Origin: Morinoia aosen
Taxonomy: Eukaryota > Arthropoda > Malacostraca > Amphipoda > Talitridae
Direction of reading: 5' to 3'
Length of the DNA: 64,000 bases
Assembly (NCBI GenBank): GCA_030386875.1
Contig: CM059564.1
Location: forward strand, 71,319,436-71,383,435
How positions within the stretch are numbered: position 1 is the first letter of the stretch; each line of letters opens with the position of its first letter. The position numbers and the translations under genes are program-made. Below the pieces are notes generated by a model. It was not told the origin of the DNA. It was given only the letters and a program-made list of their open reading frames with translations, and did not search any database. This document shows, in pieces, positions 31,350 to 43,001 of this stretch.

Positions 31350-32060
31350 ATTGTGTCAGTGTGATAAACATGTCCAATTTCAAACTGAATAAAGAGCGTG
31401 TACTGAATGGGGTGTTGACTGTTTCTTTCGGTTTTTGTGCTGATATTAGATTTCACATGCCAAGTGCTCTCTCGAAACTCTTTCTGGGCTTTAAACCGCG
31501 TTTCTTGTATCGAATTTTGACTGGAGACGTAAAATGATCTTACTTCTAGCTCACATAACATCACGAATCAAGCTCAGGGGTTGACTCAGGAAAACTCTCT
31601 GCGTCGGCTGCAACGCCAAATTGCCTCGGAAGGAAGACATTGCTGCGCTATTGGTAAGATTTGGTGAAATTAAAATTGTCTTTCGCTGGCTACAATAACT
31701 AATCAGTTTGAACCATGAATTTATCGAAAAACGTTTAAATTGGACTTTAAGACGCAGAAAAGCGATTTTACATCAAGAAAAAAAAACTCATCACTCACGA
31801 CAGATGTCGAAGACAACATTTATAGACTTGGCTAGCTAAGAACTCTTTCCCCACCTGCTGGACTCACCTGGCTTGGCTCCTCTGTACTAACTCTTGTTTT
31901 CATCGATATCTGAAACCTTATCTCAAAAACACTTAACATGCAGGTATGGAACACATCGAAACATGGATAACAAAGTGGATCACCTCAAAATGTGAACAAT
32001 TTTTCTCAGAAGAATAATCACAACTTCAAGGACAGATGGACAAAATGCGAAAGCGCTCCC
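31350..32060 (+). pseudogene. mariner transposase relic
   Basis: Plus-strand frames recall mariner transposases in correct order: an N-terminal start MSNFKLNKERVL at 31351, then LYRILTGDVK near 31508 (family HRI-x-TGDEKW). ATPNCLGRKTLLRYW follows near 31600 (family KPN-x-x-x-KKTMLC-x-WW). A C-terminal run HIETWITKWITSKCEQFF lies near 31950 (family x-x-WIDEWIASK-x-x-x-FF). The region between the N-terminus and TGD is deleted, catalytic residues are replaced or lost, and stops are frequent. An old, dead copy; terminal repeats not identified. Confidence 0.65.
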
Positions 32061-33231
32061 ATGGTGCTCCCATAATTTTTAACGGGCTCGCCTGGTATCA
32101 GAGATTCTACTTGATCTCAATCGGGTGTAGGTCAAAATAGCCAACATCAAAAAAACAATAAAGTTTCAATGTTGCGCCAGTGTGTCGTGAGGAGCTATAG
32201 AAGAACCCTTCTGATATCCTCCACACCTTACGACTATTGTATTTTAGAATCTTCCTAGAGGCGCTCGCGTTGCAAGAATATTGCTATAGTACTGATAAAA
32301 CGGAACAAACAGTATAAATACTGTAACTAACAAACAAAAATTTTTGGGGGGAAGTATGGCTACCTTCGCATCGCTGGTTCAAGTGATCGAATGAATAACA
32401 CAAAACCCAGGACTGCTACGAGGACATGCACAGTTGATCTTTTGCATCCATATCGGAGACGATCACATATCTCGAATTGAGTCCTCATTTCGTCGAAAAA
32501 ATAAATTTAATTAGTTGAAGAATATTATGCGGAACCGATTGCAAGACTAAGAATAGAACAATATATACTTCTATGAATAGAATAAGTTAGCGAAGAAGTG
32601 GGAGGATTGTACACCCACCCTTCAGTGCAATTAGGAACACGCTCACGCGAATGAATATCTGCTACATAAAATCAGTTTTAAAGTAATAGCAACTCATTTG
32701 AATTAAATCCTTTGAATCAACCTATTTTGTGTAGCAACTCATTTGAATCAACCAAATCGTTTAATTTACAATATGAAACCAACTCTTAATACCCATGACT
32801 CGTCCGAACCCCTCAAGAGTTTCAGGTTGGGAATGAGCAATGACACGAGCTACGCGCCCTCTCGGTGAAGTGAGACGAAACGAGTTTCCAGCAAAAATTA
32901 GAAACGCCGAGAGCACAGGAAATACTAATTGCATAACAAACCCAGCTAAATGAACATTTTCTGTCATTTTGAACATTTTTAAACGTAAAAGACATAACGA
33001 AAAACGGGAGCTTTTTTGATACTTTTTATAGGAATGCCTACATCATGAAACTAATACTGAGACATGTATCCGACCACATGGGGTTCAGAAAAGCCCTTCT
33101 AAATGGTCAACATTCTAAATTCATCATCGACACACAATAACCTGAACAAGTGAGTAGATAGTTATGATAGACTGCCCTCAGAAAGTTTATCCCCCAAAAT
33201 TGAATTTAACCGTGGATCTTACAACGAACAC
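32061..33231. other. unassigned sequence
   Basis: No supported gene. A minus frame at 32761-32976 has no recognisable product. Confidence 0.35.
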
Positions 33232-33700
33232 ATATCAGAGGGTGACCATCAACATGTGATCAAAGTTTGGAAAATGTTTAATAGCAAAGCATTCAGAGAC
33301 TATCATATTTATATAATTATATCAAAGAAGATATATTATTAACATCTGATGTTTTTGAAAACTTTAGATGAACATGTATTTTTATACACACTTTTTTTAT
33401 TACAGCGCATCACTTCAAAACAGCTTGATTATTTCTTTATGCTTTACAAAAGCGTGTAAAAATGCAATGAGACTTGAATAAATACGATTAAATATTATGA
33501 CATGGTTCTGTTCGTGGACAAATGTATTAGAGGGGGTATATCTTCCTCATCAAAACTGTTGGAACAAGTTAAGAATGACTCGGATAGAATCTTAATCATC
33601 TTATTTAGAAGCATTCTTCGGCTATACGGCGCGTCGCAGATCTCCAAGTCAACGGGAGCGATAAACGAGAACAAACAACTTGCGAGCGCAAACGCACCAA
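33232..33700 (+). pseudogene. Polinton/Maverick-type DNA polymerase B relic, part 1
   Basis: Plus-strand pieces follow the order of a protein-primed family B polymerase of Polinton type. ISEGDHQHVIKVWKMFN is at 33232. In another frame near 33320 comes KEDILLLTSDVFENFR (family Y-x-K-x-D-V-LLL-x-DVFENFR). Then, back in a third register at 33500, MVLFVDKCIRGGISS (family M-x-LF-x-E-x-GIRGGIS) is followed by RLYGASQ. The last corresponds to the LYG-x-x-M-SQ motif A region, with its catalytic Asp not preserved. Several frameshifts and stops make it non-functional. The next expected part of the protein appears 1.5 kb downstream at about 35160. Confidence 0.6.
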
Positions 33701-34170
33701 CATAACTGTGAGAGATAATTATCACTAGATTAAAGATCTACGAACGAACTAGGTTTATTTAATACTGAAGGTATGACAACAGATTATACTCTCTACTTCA
33801 AGCGTTAACTCTTACCGAGAAACGAAACGAAAGATTAGACTTTATTTTGGCCTTGCTTTTTCGAACAAGGTAAAGACATTTTAGAAAAAAAAACAGCAAC
33901 ATACGCTGATGCACCAGAGACAGCAGAGGATTAAATCAACGTTGATTCTTCCTATAGAAGAGTAAAGAAGTTAAGTTTGTATAAATCATCGAATAGATCA
34001 CTCATCATGAATTATCAATTTCTTTTATGTGACAAATTTCGTCACTTTATTTTATGCTGAAGAAGAGCTCTACGGCTATTAGAGTTTCTAAGAGGAAATC
34101 AGTATGAGGTGCCAGTCCAGCGAAGCATGCGATTAAGGTTTCGAATTACCCTAATCTACTCGAAGCAGTT

Positions 34171-34498
34171 AAATGGTCTTAAGGTGCGTTTAATGTTAAT
34201 TGGCCCTTGGGCACGTTAAGGTTTAAGGTTAATTGGCCCTTGGGCACGTTAAGATTTGAGGTTAACTGGGCCTTGGGCACGTTAAGGCTTAAGGTTTATT
34301 GGCCCTTGGGCAAGTTAAGATTTAAGGTTAATTGGCCCTTTTGCACGTTAAGATTTAAGATTAATTGGCCCTTGGGCACGTTAAGATTCAAGGTTAACTG
34401 GCCCTTGGGCACGTTAAGGTTTAAGGTTAATTGGCCCTTGGGCACGTCAAGGTTTAAGGGTTAATAGGCCCGTGGGCACGTTAAGGTTTTAAGGTTAA
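34171..34498. repeat. 33-bp minisatellite, about nine units
   Basis: The unit TTAATTGGCCCTTGGGCACG plus TTAAGGTTTAAGG repeats every 33 bp, giving an 11-residue repeat in translation (FKVNWPLGTLR). The array is interrupted at 34498/34499 and resumes at 34727. Confidence 0.9.
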
Positions 34499-34726
34499 CT
34501 AGTCCACCCCCCGTTATTTGAAATAAAACATAGGGCGAAATGAGAGAAAGGCCGTAAAAAATATAAAGAATCAATCTCTGGAGAGTTGATGAGGCCGCGT
34601 GAACACGGCCCGTCAAAATATATATGGCTGGAGCTTGTATCACAGATACGCTCACCACACACTGCAGGCTGGCGTCGGACAGACTGAGAGACGGACGGAC
34701 GGACGCAGCTCTTATTATAGTATAGG
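34499..34726 (-). mobile_element. 228-bp Helitron-like insertion inside the minisatellite
   Basis: The inserted block separates GGTTAA (ending 34498) from TTGGCCCTTGGGC (34727). Joined, these give the exact minisatellite unit, so insertion was between A and T with no target duplication. On the minus strand it ends CTAG, fitting the Helitron 3' CTRR rule, and starts CCTATACTATAATAAGAGC, one base from the usual TC start. The same 5' sequence occurs at 17835. It contains GTATCACAGATAC (34637-34649) and GGCCGCGTGAACACGGCC. No coding capacity. Confidence 0.65.
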
Positions 34727-34765
34727 TTGGCCCTTGGGCACGTCAAGGCTTAAGATTAATACGCC
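34727..34765. repeat. 33-bp minisatellite, resumed unit
   Basis: TTGGCCCTTGGGCACGTCAAGG continues the array after the 228-bp insertion. Confidence 0.85.
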
Positions 34766-35159
34766 ATCAAGGCAAAACCTTGAAAGCCCACCAACGGGCG
34801 TTACGAGAACTATTCACTGGACTGGTCAGGAGCTCAAACATGCATGACTTAAATAATCAAAATGAAATAATAACGCACCGCTTAAAAAAAATGTAAGTGA
34901 AAGAAAGAAAAAGGAACATAATAACAGAGGAGAACAACGGCACTTGCTGCCGAGATCTCTCTCACTGCCTGACTGTTTTGTTTATGAAGATCACATTCGA
35001 AGTGAGAAATATTGATACCAAGAGGTCTTCATAGGGCGTTCTAAATGTCTCACAAAACTATATGCTGACGAAATGATCCATAAATTGCAAAAACATTAAA
35101 TAATGAATAACCTATAAATCTTAAAACTAATACTGATACAGACAATTAAGCAGTGTCTC
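34766..35159. other. unassigned sequence inside the split polymerase relic
   Basis: AT-rich. No coding signal was recognised before the polymerase resumes. Confidence 0.4.
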
Positions 35160-35366
35160 GAGCAAAAAAGGCGGATTTTAGAGATGAATCCTAGTTATTC
35201 TAATGATTTGCATACAATCCACAATGATTTACCATTAGCACCAGAAAGTTCAAACTTTGACAAATCAAATAAATTAGTCGTACAATTTGGCAAATCAGAA
35301 AATACATTGTACAACATAAAACTCCGCGACATACTTCACCATCGATTTAAAATAACAGAATATTAG
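35160..35366 (+). pseudogene. Polinton/Maverick-type DNA polymerase B relic, part 2
   Basis: The frame reads ILEMNPSYSNDLHTIHNDLP followed by LAPE, a close match to the LEVDLEYP-x-x-LH-x-x-HND-x-PLAPE block. In Polinton-type polymerases that block follows motif A by about 45 residues. KLVVQFG and LRDILHHRFKI then correspond to the KLV-x-x-L and LK-x-x-L-x-HGLKL segments. It stops at 35366 before the HR-x-x-x-F-x-Q-x-x-WL segment. With 33232-33700 it forms one gene split by ~1.45 kb of inserted sequence. No other Polinton genes (integrase, ATPase, capsid, protease) were recognised nearby. Confidence 0.6.
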
Positions 35367-38270
35367 CATGATTTTACAATTTTATGAAAATCCGTAAGTA
35401 GATGAAGGCATACGAGGACACAGTGTTACAAAAATGCTTCAGTAAACTTTATTTGATTTTCATTTAGTTTAATCGAACGACTGAACAGTTCACTCTAGGG
35501 AAAACTATGTAAGTCATTAAAAAAGAGTGAGAGTGCATGCGGTAAAATCGGAAGAACAATTTGTCAGAGAGCAAATAAACTGAATTTTGACAGCTATAAC
35601 ATGTCCTCTGAAAATTTGATGGCAGGTTGTTTGTATAAACGAAGAAAAAAATTTTGCTAATCAGTCGATGCAGGGTATTGTGTGATAAATATATATAAGT
35701 AATGCATTATTGTGTTATATCCATTACAATCATACAAAGAAAAATACGGAAATGGAACAAAAACTGAGTGTTTACCGGTACTGATAATGTCATGATGCGA
35801 AAAAAATTATTTTCTTAAAGATAAGTGATACAATATAATTCTTTCTACTGTATCAAAAAAATTGAAAAACCCATTTTCTATGTTCGGATGGAAATGTAAG
35901 TAGTAATTGGATAAATTTAAGATGACCCTGGCGATTAAACTATCCCGAGGCTTATTTCGTCCACCATTGAGGCGTAGCCAACAACAAGAATCAAATTAAC
36001 ACCCATAATTGAACAAACCCTAGTCTCTCACTTTCACAGACCTACGTCTTTTGAGCGTCTCTTGTTACGTCTTTAGCGTCACGGCCCAAGAGCGCGACGC
36101 TGGTTTACCCCTGCCTCTTCATAAGGGCTCGAAGTCTCCTCACCCGCAGAAGCGACCCGCAGTCATACTATCCGAATCCACAGCATAAAACCACGGGCGC
36201 CCCACTTCCCCTCTCCACCCGGCCTAGAACCCTCAATCCCAACCATCTGGATTACTTCATAGTAACTCGCTCACAATCGCCCTCCACTATTCTTTTACTA
36301 TTGCCCATCTTTTAGATTCCTCACGTAATATCTTGATCGCACTGTGTCGATCGATTGAAGAACTTGTAGAAAATCTACCAAAGATAAAATAACTACCAGT
36401 GTAATCAAACGAAATTACAGAGTTATGCATTTCATTCAATTCATTAAATCACGGCCATAACGTTACAGACCAATGATCAATTTGATCACATAAGTCGATG
36501 TAATTATTCTACCATATTCAGTCTTCTTTTTCCTTCAGTGAGACATTAAGTGCCTAGCATACGCGTGCTTTTTAATGACGTTTATGTCATAGCAAAAATA
36601 TAGAATAGTCTACATGGGGTTATTTTATACAAATAGTTGGTTAAAATATCATATAATACAGTTATTTTAAATTTTCAATTCACGTCGCTTCAACTCTTGG
36701 AAGACTTTGTGTTAAATTTGATTTCTGGGTCATTCGGTTTCATGTATATTAAAACGACCAAGTATCCCCGAAATATTTCTCATTCTCTCCATGTGTAAAT
36801 TTTGTCTTTACTTAGTCAACTCATAAAACTGTCTCCTACATTTCACTACAACTCTTTTCTAGTGTCTTTACGCATCAGTGTATCATGTACTCCTACGTGA
36901 ATTTTTCATATTTCTCTGTAAACTTGCGAACGTTTTAATGGAAATTACCGTTTACTCTGAAGCGAAACAAATGCTGAACAGAGACTGGGCTTTCCAACAT
37001 CATAGAGCAGATCCAGCACTCTGTGCTCTTGGCATGATCGCTCACACAACAGCTACATACATCAACGTCGTGTGACTCATGTAACTCCCATAATTTTTGA
37101 AACATGTCTCCTTCTCTCTCTCTCTATCAGCTATAAAACACCGGAGCAATCTCTCGAAAAGAAAAATCTAATGTCATTTGAGAGTGAGAATTATTGGGTA
37201 TTGTTTTTCCCATACTATCTCCCATTTGAAGAGGACATAGAGGACAAACATTGAAGAGGACATAGAACGAAGGAAATGTAAACATTACCTCAAATGAGAC
37301 CAAAATCAGACACAAGGCACCAGAATCAGAAGGCATCAGAATGCTTCTGTCATACGACCAAAACTGATTTTTGAAGAAAATTTTCCGAAAAGCAGGAGTA
37401 TGCGTTGATCTTCATATTTTTAAATTTTTACCTTATCTTTAAACATATTTTGTTATATTATCTTCAACTTAAAGTGGCCCAAAGTGTGGTTCTTACAGCT
37501 TTATAAAATGTTTAAATAACTAAACTACTTTAATTGCCAGATCTGGAAGATAAAGTTTTCAGCAACACCTCTTCCTTTTAATCTATTCGTGATCTAATCA
37601 AAATGGTCAAAAAACCGACCTATAACTATTAAAGTACGTTTTCTCTCGACGGTCGAGCGTATGTTGTTTAATTCAGAGCCCCATCAAGAGCCATCAAAGA
37701 TAAGGCCAAAAAGGTCTATGCTGAAAGAAGCGTTTCTTGCTTGCGTTACTTTACAGAAGTGCGGAGCGGTCACTTCCATGCCCCGACTCGGCAAAAATAT
37801 TGGTCAGTTCTGCCGATGTTCGTTAGCCACGTTAAAAATGGCCCGTGAAATGCAATAGCGGTGGCATGGACAGGAAAAAGCTCCAAACTAACTCGAAGTT
37901 TCCCTCAAGGATGAAAAGATTGTTGCCAATGGTTCTGCAGAGTCCATAAACTTGCTGGAAATGCTCCAAGTTTTCTGAAACTCTATTTTTACTAAGCCAA
38001 TGACTTGAAAATACAAGTGGGTGCTGCTGAAAGAACTGTAATTATAAAAAAAATCAGCTAGTCGGCAGTGTAGAGTACAAATTGGTAATCAACCATAGAA
38101 TCGTTTTGGCTTGTTTTAGTGGAATATATAGTTAAAGAATGAGTGGAATATTTTTTACCTGAGTGCGTTGATTTAATTCCGCTGATGCGCACTTCTTTTT
38201 TACTATGCTGTACTATTGAAGTATAGAACCCAATTTACTGAAACACAGTTTGAAAATGTTGAAGGCAAAT
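35367..38270. other. unassigned sequence with a GC-rich patch
   Basis: No supported gene. 35980-36310 is clearly richer in G and C (for example CGTCACGGCCCAAGAGCGCG near 36078) than its surroundings, without a recognisable frame. A short (TC)n tract lies near 37110. Confidence 0.35.
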
Positions 38271-39360
38271 ACCTACGGGTGCGCAGAAATTCCTTGGACT
38301 TATTCTTGAATTGTAAAAACAAATATAACACTTTTTCTCACTGAATTATTGAAATATGTTGAGAAATCATTCAAAAATATTTTTTAACTATATTCTATAT
38401 TTCACAATTTGTGATTAAAATATGAGTAAACAACATGCTATTATGAAACTTAATCGGGTGAAAAGAATCAATTTTAAAATTACTAAGCTCATGAAAGTTG
38501 CTAAAGCGACAGTTCATCATGTTACAGGAGATTTACTGAACTTGGTACCTCTGATGATCGTCCAAGAAGATAGTTATAGTCGTGCGTGAGAAGGTGAGGA
38601 AAACCACAAGAGCTCCATTCGAAAGTTGTCAAAACAGATAAATGTGAGCAACACTTTAATGAGAAACATAGTTAAGAATGATCTCTGACTGTCTTCTTTC
38701 AAAACGAGGACATGCCATGAGCTCACTCCTCTTCAAAAGCATAAGAGACTTGACATAGCCAAACTCATTCTTAATGTGCTGAAGAATGGCATGCTAACTG
38801 GGGAGATAATTTTTTCCGACGAAATACTTTTTATGGTTGAGGCAAAATTGAGTGTTTATGACCGAGTGTTAGCAAAGGGCTTGATTCTGTGAGAACTGTG
38901 TACCGTCGTCAAAAAACAGTCCTCTTTCATGATATGGGCCGCAATCTCAAAGACTTGAAAATCTTTCCTGATTTTCATTGAAGAGGACATGTAGATCAAC
39001 ACAAGTTGCTACATTGAGGATATCTTGGTTCTAGCATTTGATGAGATGACGAAACTCTTCAATGATCAGCCTTTTGCCTCTTTCCCACACCTCAAAGAAA
39101 GCACAGAAATGCTGTTCTAGTCATTCACCAAGGTTTTGGAGCTAGGAAATGTGGCCTCTTTCATTGCCGGATTCAAAGTTTAGAGTGAAATGTAGACATT
39201 TCGAACGTAATCAATAATCAGAGTCAGGTTACTAATTACAAGAAAGGGGTTGTCGTTCTCGAGGTTACGCGTGAAAAATGCAGCCGTCAAGTGCTCGATT
39301 ATTGTATTCGGCAAAATACAGCGGCATACATTGCAGATGGCAATTCTTCTCTTATATGTA
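38271..39360 (+). pseudogene. Tc1/mariner-like transposase relic
   Basis: Plus-strand pieces in order: MKVAKATVHHV near 38490 (helix-turn-helix), GTSDDRPR near 38545 (family T-x-DR-x-RSGRPR), HKRLDIAKLILNVLKNGML near 38740, and EIIFSDEILFMVEAKLSVY near 38805. The last carries the first catalytic Asp in the family motif I-x-FSDE-x-F. YDRVLAKG and VRTVYRRQKTVLF near 38860-38935 complete the match. Later parts are degraded. GCGCAGAAATTCCTTGGACT near 38281 resembles a sequence next to the relic at 47.7 kb and may be the terminal repeat. Multiple stops. Confidence 0.65.
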
Positions 39361-39659
39361 GAGGGGAACCGGTGTCTAAATAATAATGCGGTGTTTAAAT
39401 AATAATGCGGTGATTCAAATATTATATTTCTAATAAGTTTATGCGGTAAATTATTCCTAGGGTCTCGTACTATTTATTTCATTCTACAATGTGGCTCACA
39501 AATTCACGAAAATGTTTTTTCAACTCATGTGTTTACTCAAACAAAATAATTGAGTCGTTCAGTTGGTCGTTATTATCCCCACGTTGATCAAGCAAATGCA
39601 GTGTAGGAAGATCTCTCAGTTTATTATTTATCTCTTTCTGTGTACACCTTTTCTCGTTT

Positions 39660-39990
39660 TATAACCACACGTCAGAACAATATAGCAACAGTTTGCACAA
39701 TAATACAACAGCGAATAAAAACTAATAACAGCGGCTCAAATATAACAACATCCAGTACAAATCTAGGGACGATGCTGCAAAATTGATAACAGATGCAAAA
39801 TGTAGTGACAGAGACAAATAAATGTAACGTTGCTTCAAATTGTAAAACACTCTCAGAATGTTGCAACAGACGATCATCTTCTTTAACAAATAGTCAAATC
39901 TTGTAACAATGCTTCAAATAGCCAGTATCACAGGTTCAAAATAATGTAACAGATGCAAAAAATAGTAACGAAGAGTCATAAGATGCAACA
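39660..39990. repeat. degenerate short tandem motif region
   Basis: Variants of CAAATATAACAACATCC and AACAGATGCAAAA recur every ~25-35 bp without a strict period. Confidence 0.35.
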
Positions 39991-40069
39991 ACATCTTTTA
40001 AACCCTATTGACGAGAGAAATCTGTTTTTTTTAATTCCTTGTTTAAAAAAATTGAAAATAATGGGTACA

Positions 40070-40252
40070 CCTTGAAATCCCGAATGTCAAAATTCCAGAA
40101 ATCAAAACCTCGAATATCTAATTCCCGACCATATTTGGCAGTGAAATACATACTGTATGTACAGGCCAGTTGGCAACCCTGATTACAACATTCGGGATTT
40201 TGATTTTTGGGATTTGGATATTCGGGATTTCGATATTCGATATTTTCACTTT
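40070..40252. repeat. imperfect inverted repeat of ATTCGGGATTT motifs
   Basis: 40070-40132 contains AAATCCCGAATGTCAAAATT and CGAATATCTAATTCCCG. 40188-40252 contains the reverse-complement series ATTCGGGATTTTGATTTTTG, GATATTCGGGATTTCGATAT. The motif repeats every ~13-15 bp within each arm. Confidence 0.6.
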
Positions 40253-42931
40253 CGGGATCATCAATGCCACCCGACAATAAAACATATGGGACCACATATG
40301 TACATTCCATTACATACTTTCCGGTCATTGGATGATGTAATATCCGACCGGGAAGTACTGGAATTTTCCAGAACAACTCTGACGTGGCCGGTTCTCGTGT
40401 GATACATACATATGATGTTTATTCTTTATTGTAATTATCAATAATTTTGTATGCATAGTCTGAATATGCATCGTGTACTACGCTATATGCTACTTTACTG
40501 TTTATTTTACTTATAAAAAATTCTGTCAGAAATTGTTAATTTGTTACAATAATATACACGTACGTTACTATTTTTTGTGTAATTGTTATCCTTTTTGAAC
40601 GTTGTTACAATAAACCGACTCAGTCATTACACATTGTTTCTTTGTTTTGATATATAGTTTCACTGTCATTCATTTTGCCTGGTGTCGCTATAATTTGTCG
40701 TTGTTGTTATTTTTTGCGACACTGTCTCTATATTTCTATTCCCTGTTATATTCAATGGTTCGTCGTTGTTAAATTTGCAGTTCGTCGGTACATTTTGAAA
40801 GAATGGGGTTATAAAACGAGAAAAGGTGTATCTTTCCTCTCAAATTATTTTACTTCTTTCTCTTTTCCTATCGAGGGCTTATATCACCGTTTCGATACGT
40901 GGCTCACTTGCATCTGTGAGGAGAGACGTGGGTGCCGCGTCAAAAATAAGAGATCCATTAATGTCTATTCCAATTTTTTGGTCATTGGAGTTTCATGAAA
41001 AATTTTAATCAGGGAATTTTCTAGAATTTAGTGAATGCATGCCTTCCTGACATGAGCTATGACGTCCACTCCTGTAAAGCACAAATTTCTTATGATTTAG
41101 ATCTTATTCATTTTTTGTTTTTAAATTTCGAACTAATGCCGCTTGTTTTAACTTAGTGATTTTCCCATGGAAATAGAATGGTTCAATTGAACCTGTATAG
41201 CGAGTGACAATCATGCATGCACAATTGTGTTTGTAGAAAACTATTTTTGTTTTCTGTTTTTTTGGATATTGAAGATGATTCAAGACGAAATTTCCGTTTA
41301 TTAACACTTGTTTCTGCGGAGAAAAAACATTGAACAAATGAAGTTTGATGTTAAGAGTACAAATACAATAAATTTTACGTCTCTTGGCGAAAGTTTATGA
41401 TAATTGTTAACGTCAATACTCTACTAAGTAACTGAAAACTAAGCACACTTATGTTAGTACAATTTAACTCTTAAACGCAAAACATACTTCTTACCGAATC
41501 ATCGGGAAACCTAGGCTGTTGACTTGAAGACACGTTTTTCTCGTATGCCTGGACTGAAAATTCCAGGCGTAATTACAACTATCGTTGTACAGTACGATAC
41601 TATGACAAATGTTACTGAGGCAAGTCTTCTACAATGTTTATTCAATTCTCTTCCTTAATTTACATATCCTCTAGACAACACTTAACAAACTCAAGGCTGT
41701 CATTGCGATATTAGATTTTTTCAGGCATGCAACTGAAGGCTAGAAATGCACATGGACATGTTAATATATTGTCATGAACACTTGTTGATTTCTTAAACAT
41801 TGTTATCAACTAGCTGGCCATTTTAATCAAATTGTTTCGTTCTAAAATGTTGACATCCTTTTATTTCATGTCTGTTTCACATTCCTAATAAAAACAGCGG
41901 TTTCCACCAATGACATCCACGTAATGCGTGTAAAAAAGTATGAGACATGAACTCAATTTGATTGTAGCTTACCAGTGTTTTTTCATCAATGGGTATAGAT
42001 GCCCAATAGAATATTCACAATTAGAGTTAAGAAATAAAATTGATGAAATCTCTGAGGAAACATTGTTGCCAGGGGACATTTACAATAAATTGATTTTCAC
42101 TGTATTCGAATATATTTTAACGTCAAATCAGGGAAAAAAATCCCAGCACATATTTCAAAGCTCATCACAACTATTTTTCTTGTGGTAGCTTTGTTTTGTG
42201 CTGCCGTTGTTAGTTTTCAATCATTTGACTATCTCTACTACCTCCACCACTTGTGACAGCGTATAATTACTTCACGTATTTGTTTCTCTTTCTTCGTAGT
42301 CAACTCCTACGAAGAATTTTACTGATGATAATTCTAGCAATTTAGATGCTATTCAAATATTATACCAAAAATGACCACATGAATTGATTGGTGGGGCATA
42401 GACGATTTTATCCGGTAGGGTATCAGTATCATCCAGTTGAATCATGTTAGAGTTCATAAAAGTTGTTTTAATTAAGTACAGGGTTGGTACCGAAGAATTG
42501 CTAATTGGGCAAATTACTGCGATGAGGAACAAACTAAATGTTCAGCGATTTCCATAGCTTACAGCTCCAGTAAACTGCCACCAACTAACATAACAATGGT
42601 GAACAGAAATTATTGTTTTCTATCAGTGGAGTCCCAAAGTCACAGTTGCAATTACACTGAAGCTGAGGAACCTTTACTCTGTAGAGCCTAGACTACAGTT
42701 GAGCATATTTAGCAAACGCTGATCCATAACTGCGACTGGAGCTCGCGGTACGATTTAAAATTAATCCTCAAAAACAATTTGGGGCGATTTTTTGGCAATA
42801 ACAAATTAGTTTTCAATTAATAAAGTTGCATGACTCAGATCTGGAAAAAGTAGGTTTTTAGCTGGCCTCTAGAAACGGTGCATTTATTCAAGTACCTAGC
42901 AATGTTGAATTAGACGAATTTAGAGCAAACC
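40253..42931. other. unassigned sequence
   Basis: No supported gene. A small hairpin GCCTGGA-N8-TCCAGGC occurs at 41547-41568. Confidence 0.35.
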
Positions 42932-43001
42932 GAGTGGATTCGATCCACTCATCATATCATGGATCCTGTGGATCACTGGATCACTGTGCGGGATCACAGT
43001 G
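42932..43001. other. cluster of short perfect hairpins
   Basis: GAGTGGATTCGATCCACTC (42932-42950) is an 8-bp stem with a 3-base loop. CACTGTG-CGGGAT-CACAGTG (42982-43001) is a 7-bp stem. GGATC words repeat between them. Function unknown. Confidence 0.6.

Noticed and set aside
34207-34464. 85-codon frame with an 11-residue repeat
   Set aside because: Translation of the 33-bp minisatellite.
19684-34498. CRISPR-like regular repeats
   Set aside because: The 25-, 33- and 54-bp arrays are head-to-tail tandem repeats without unique spacers, in a eukaryotic context.
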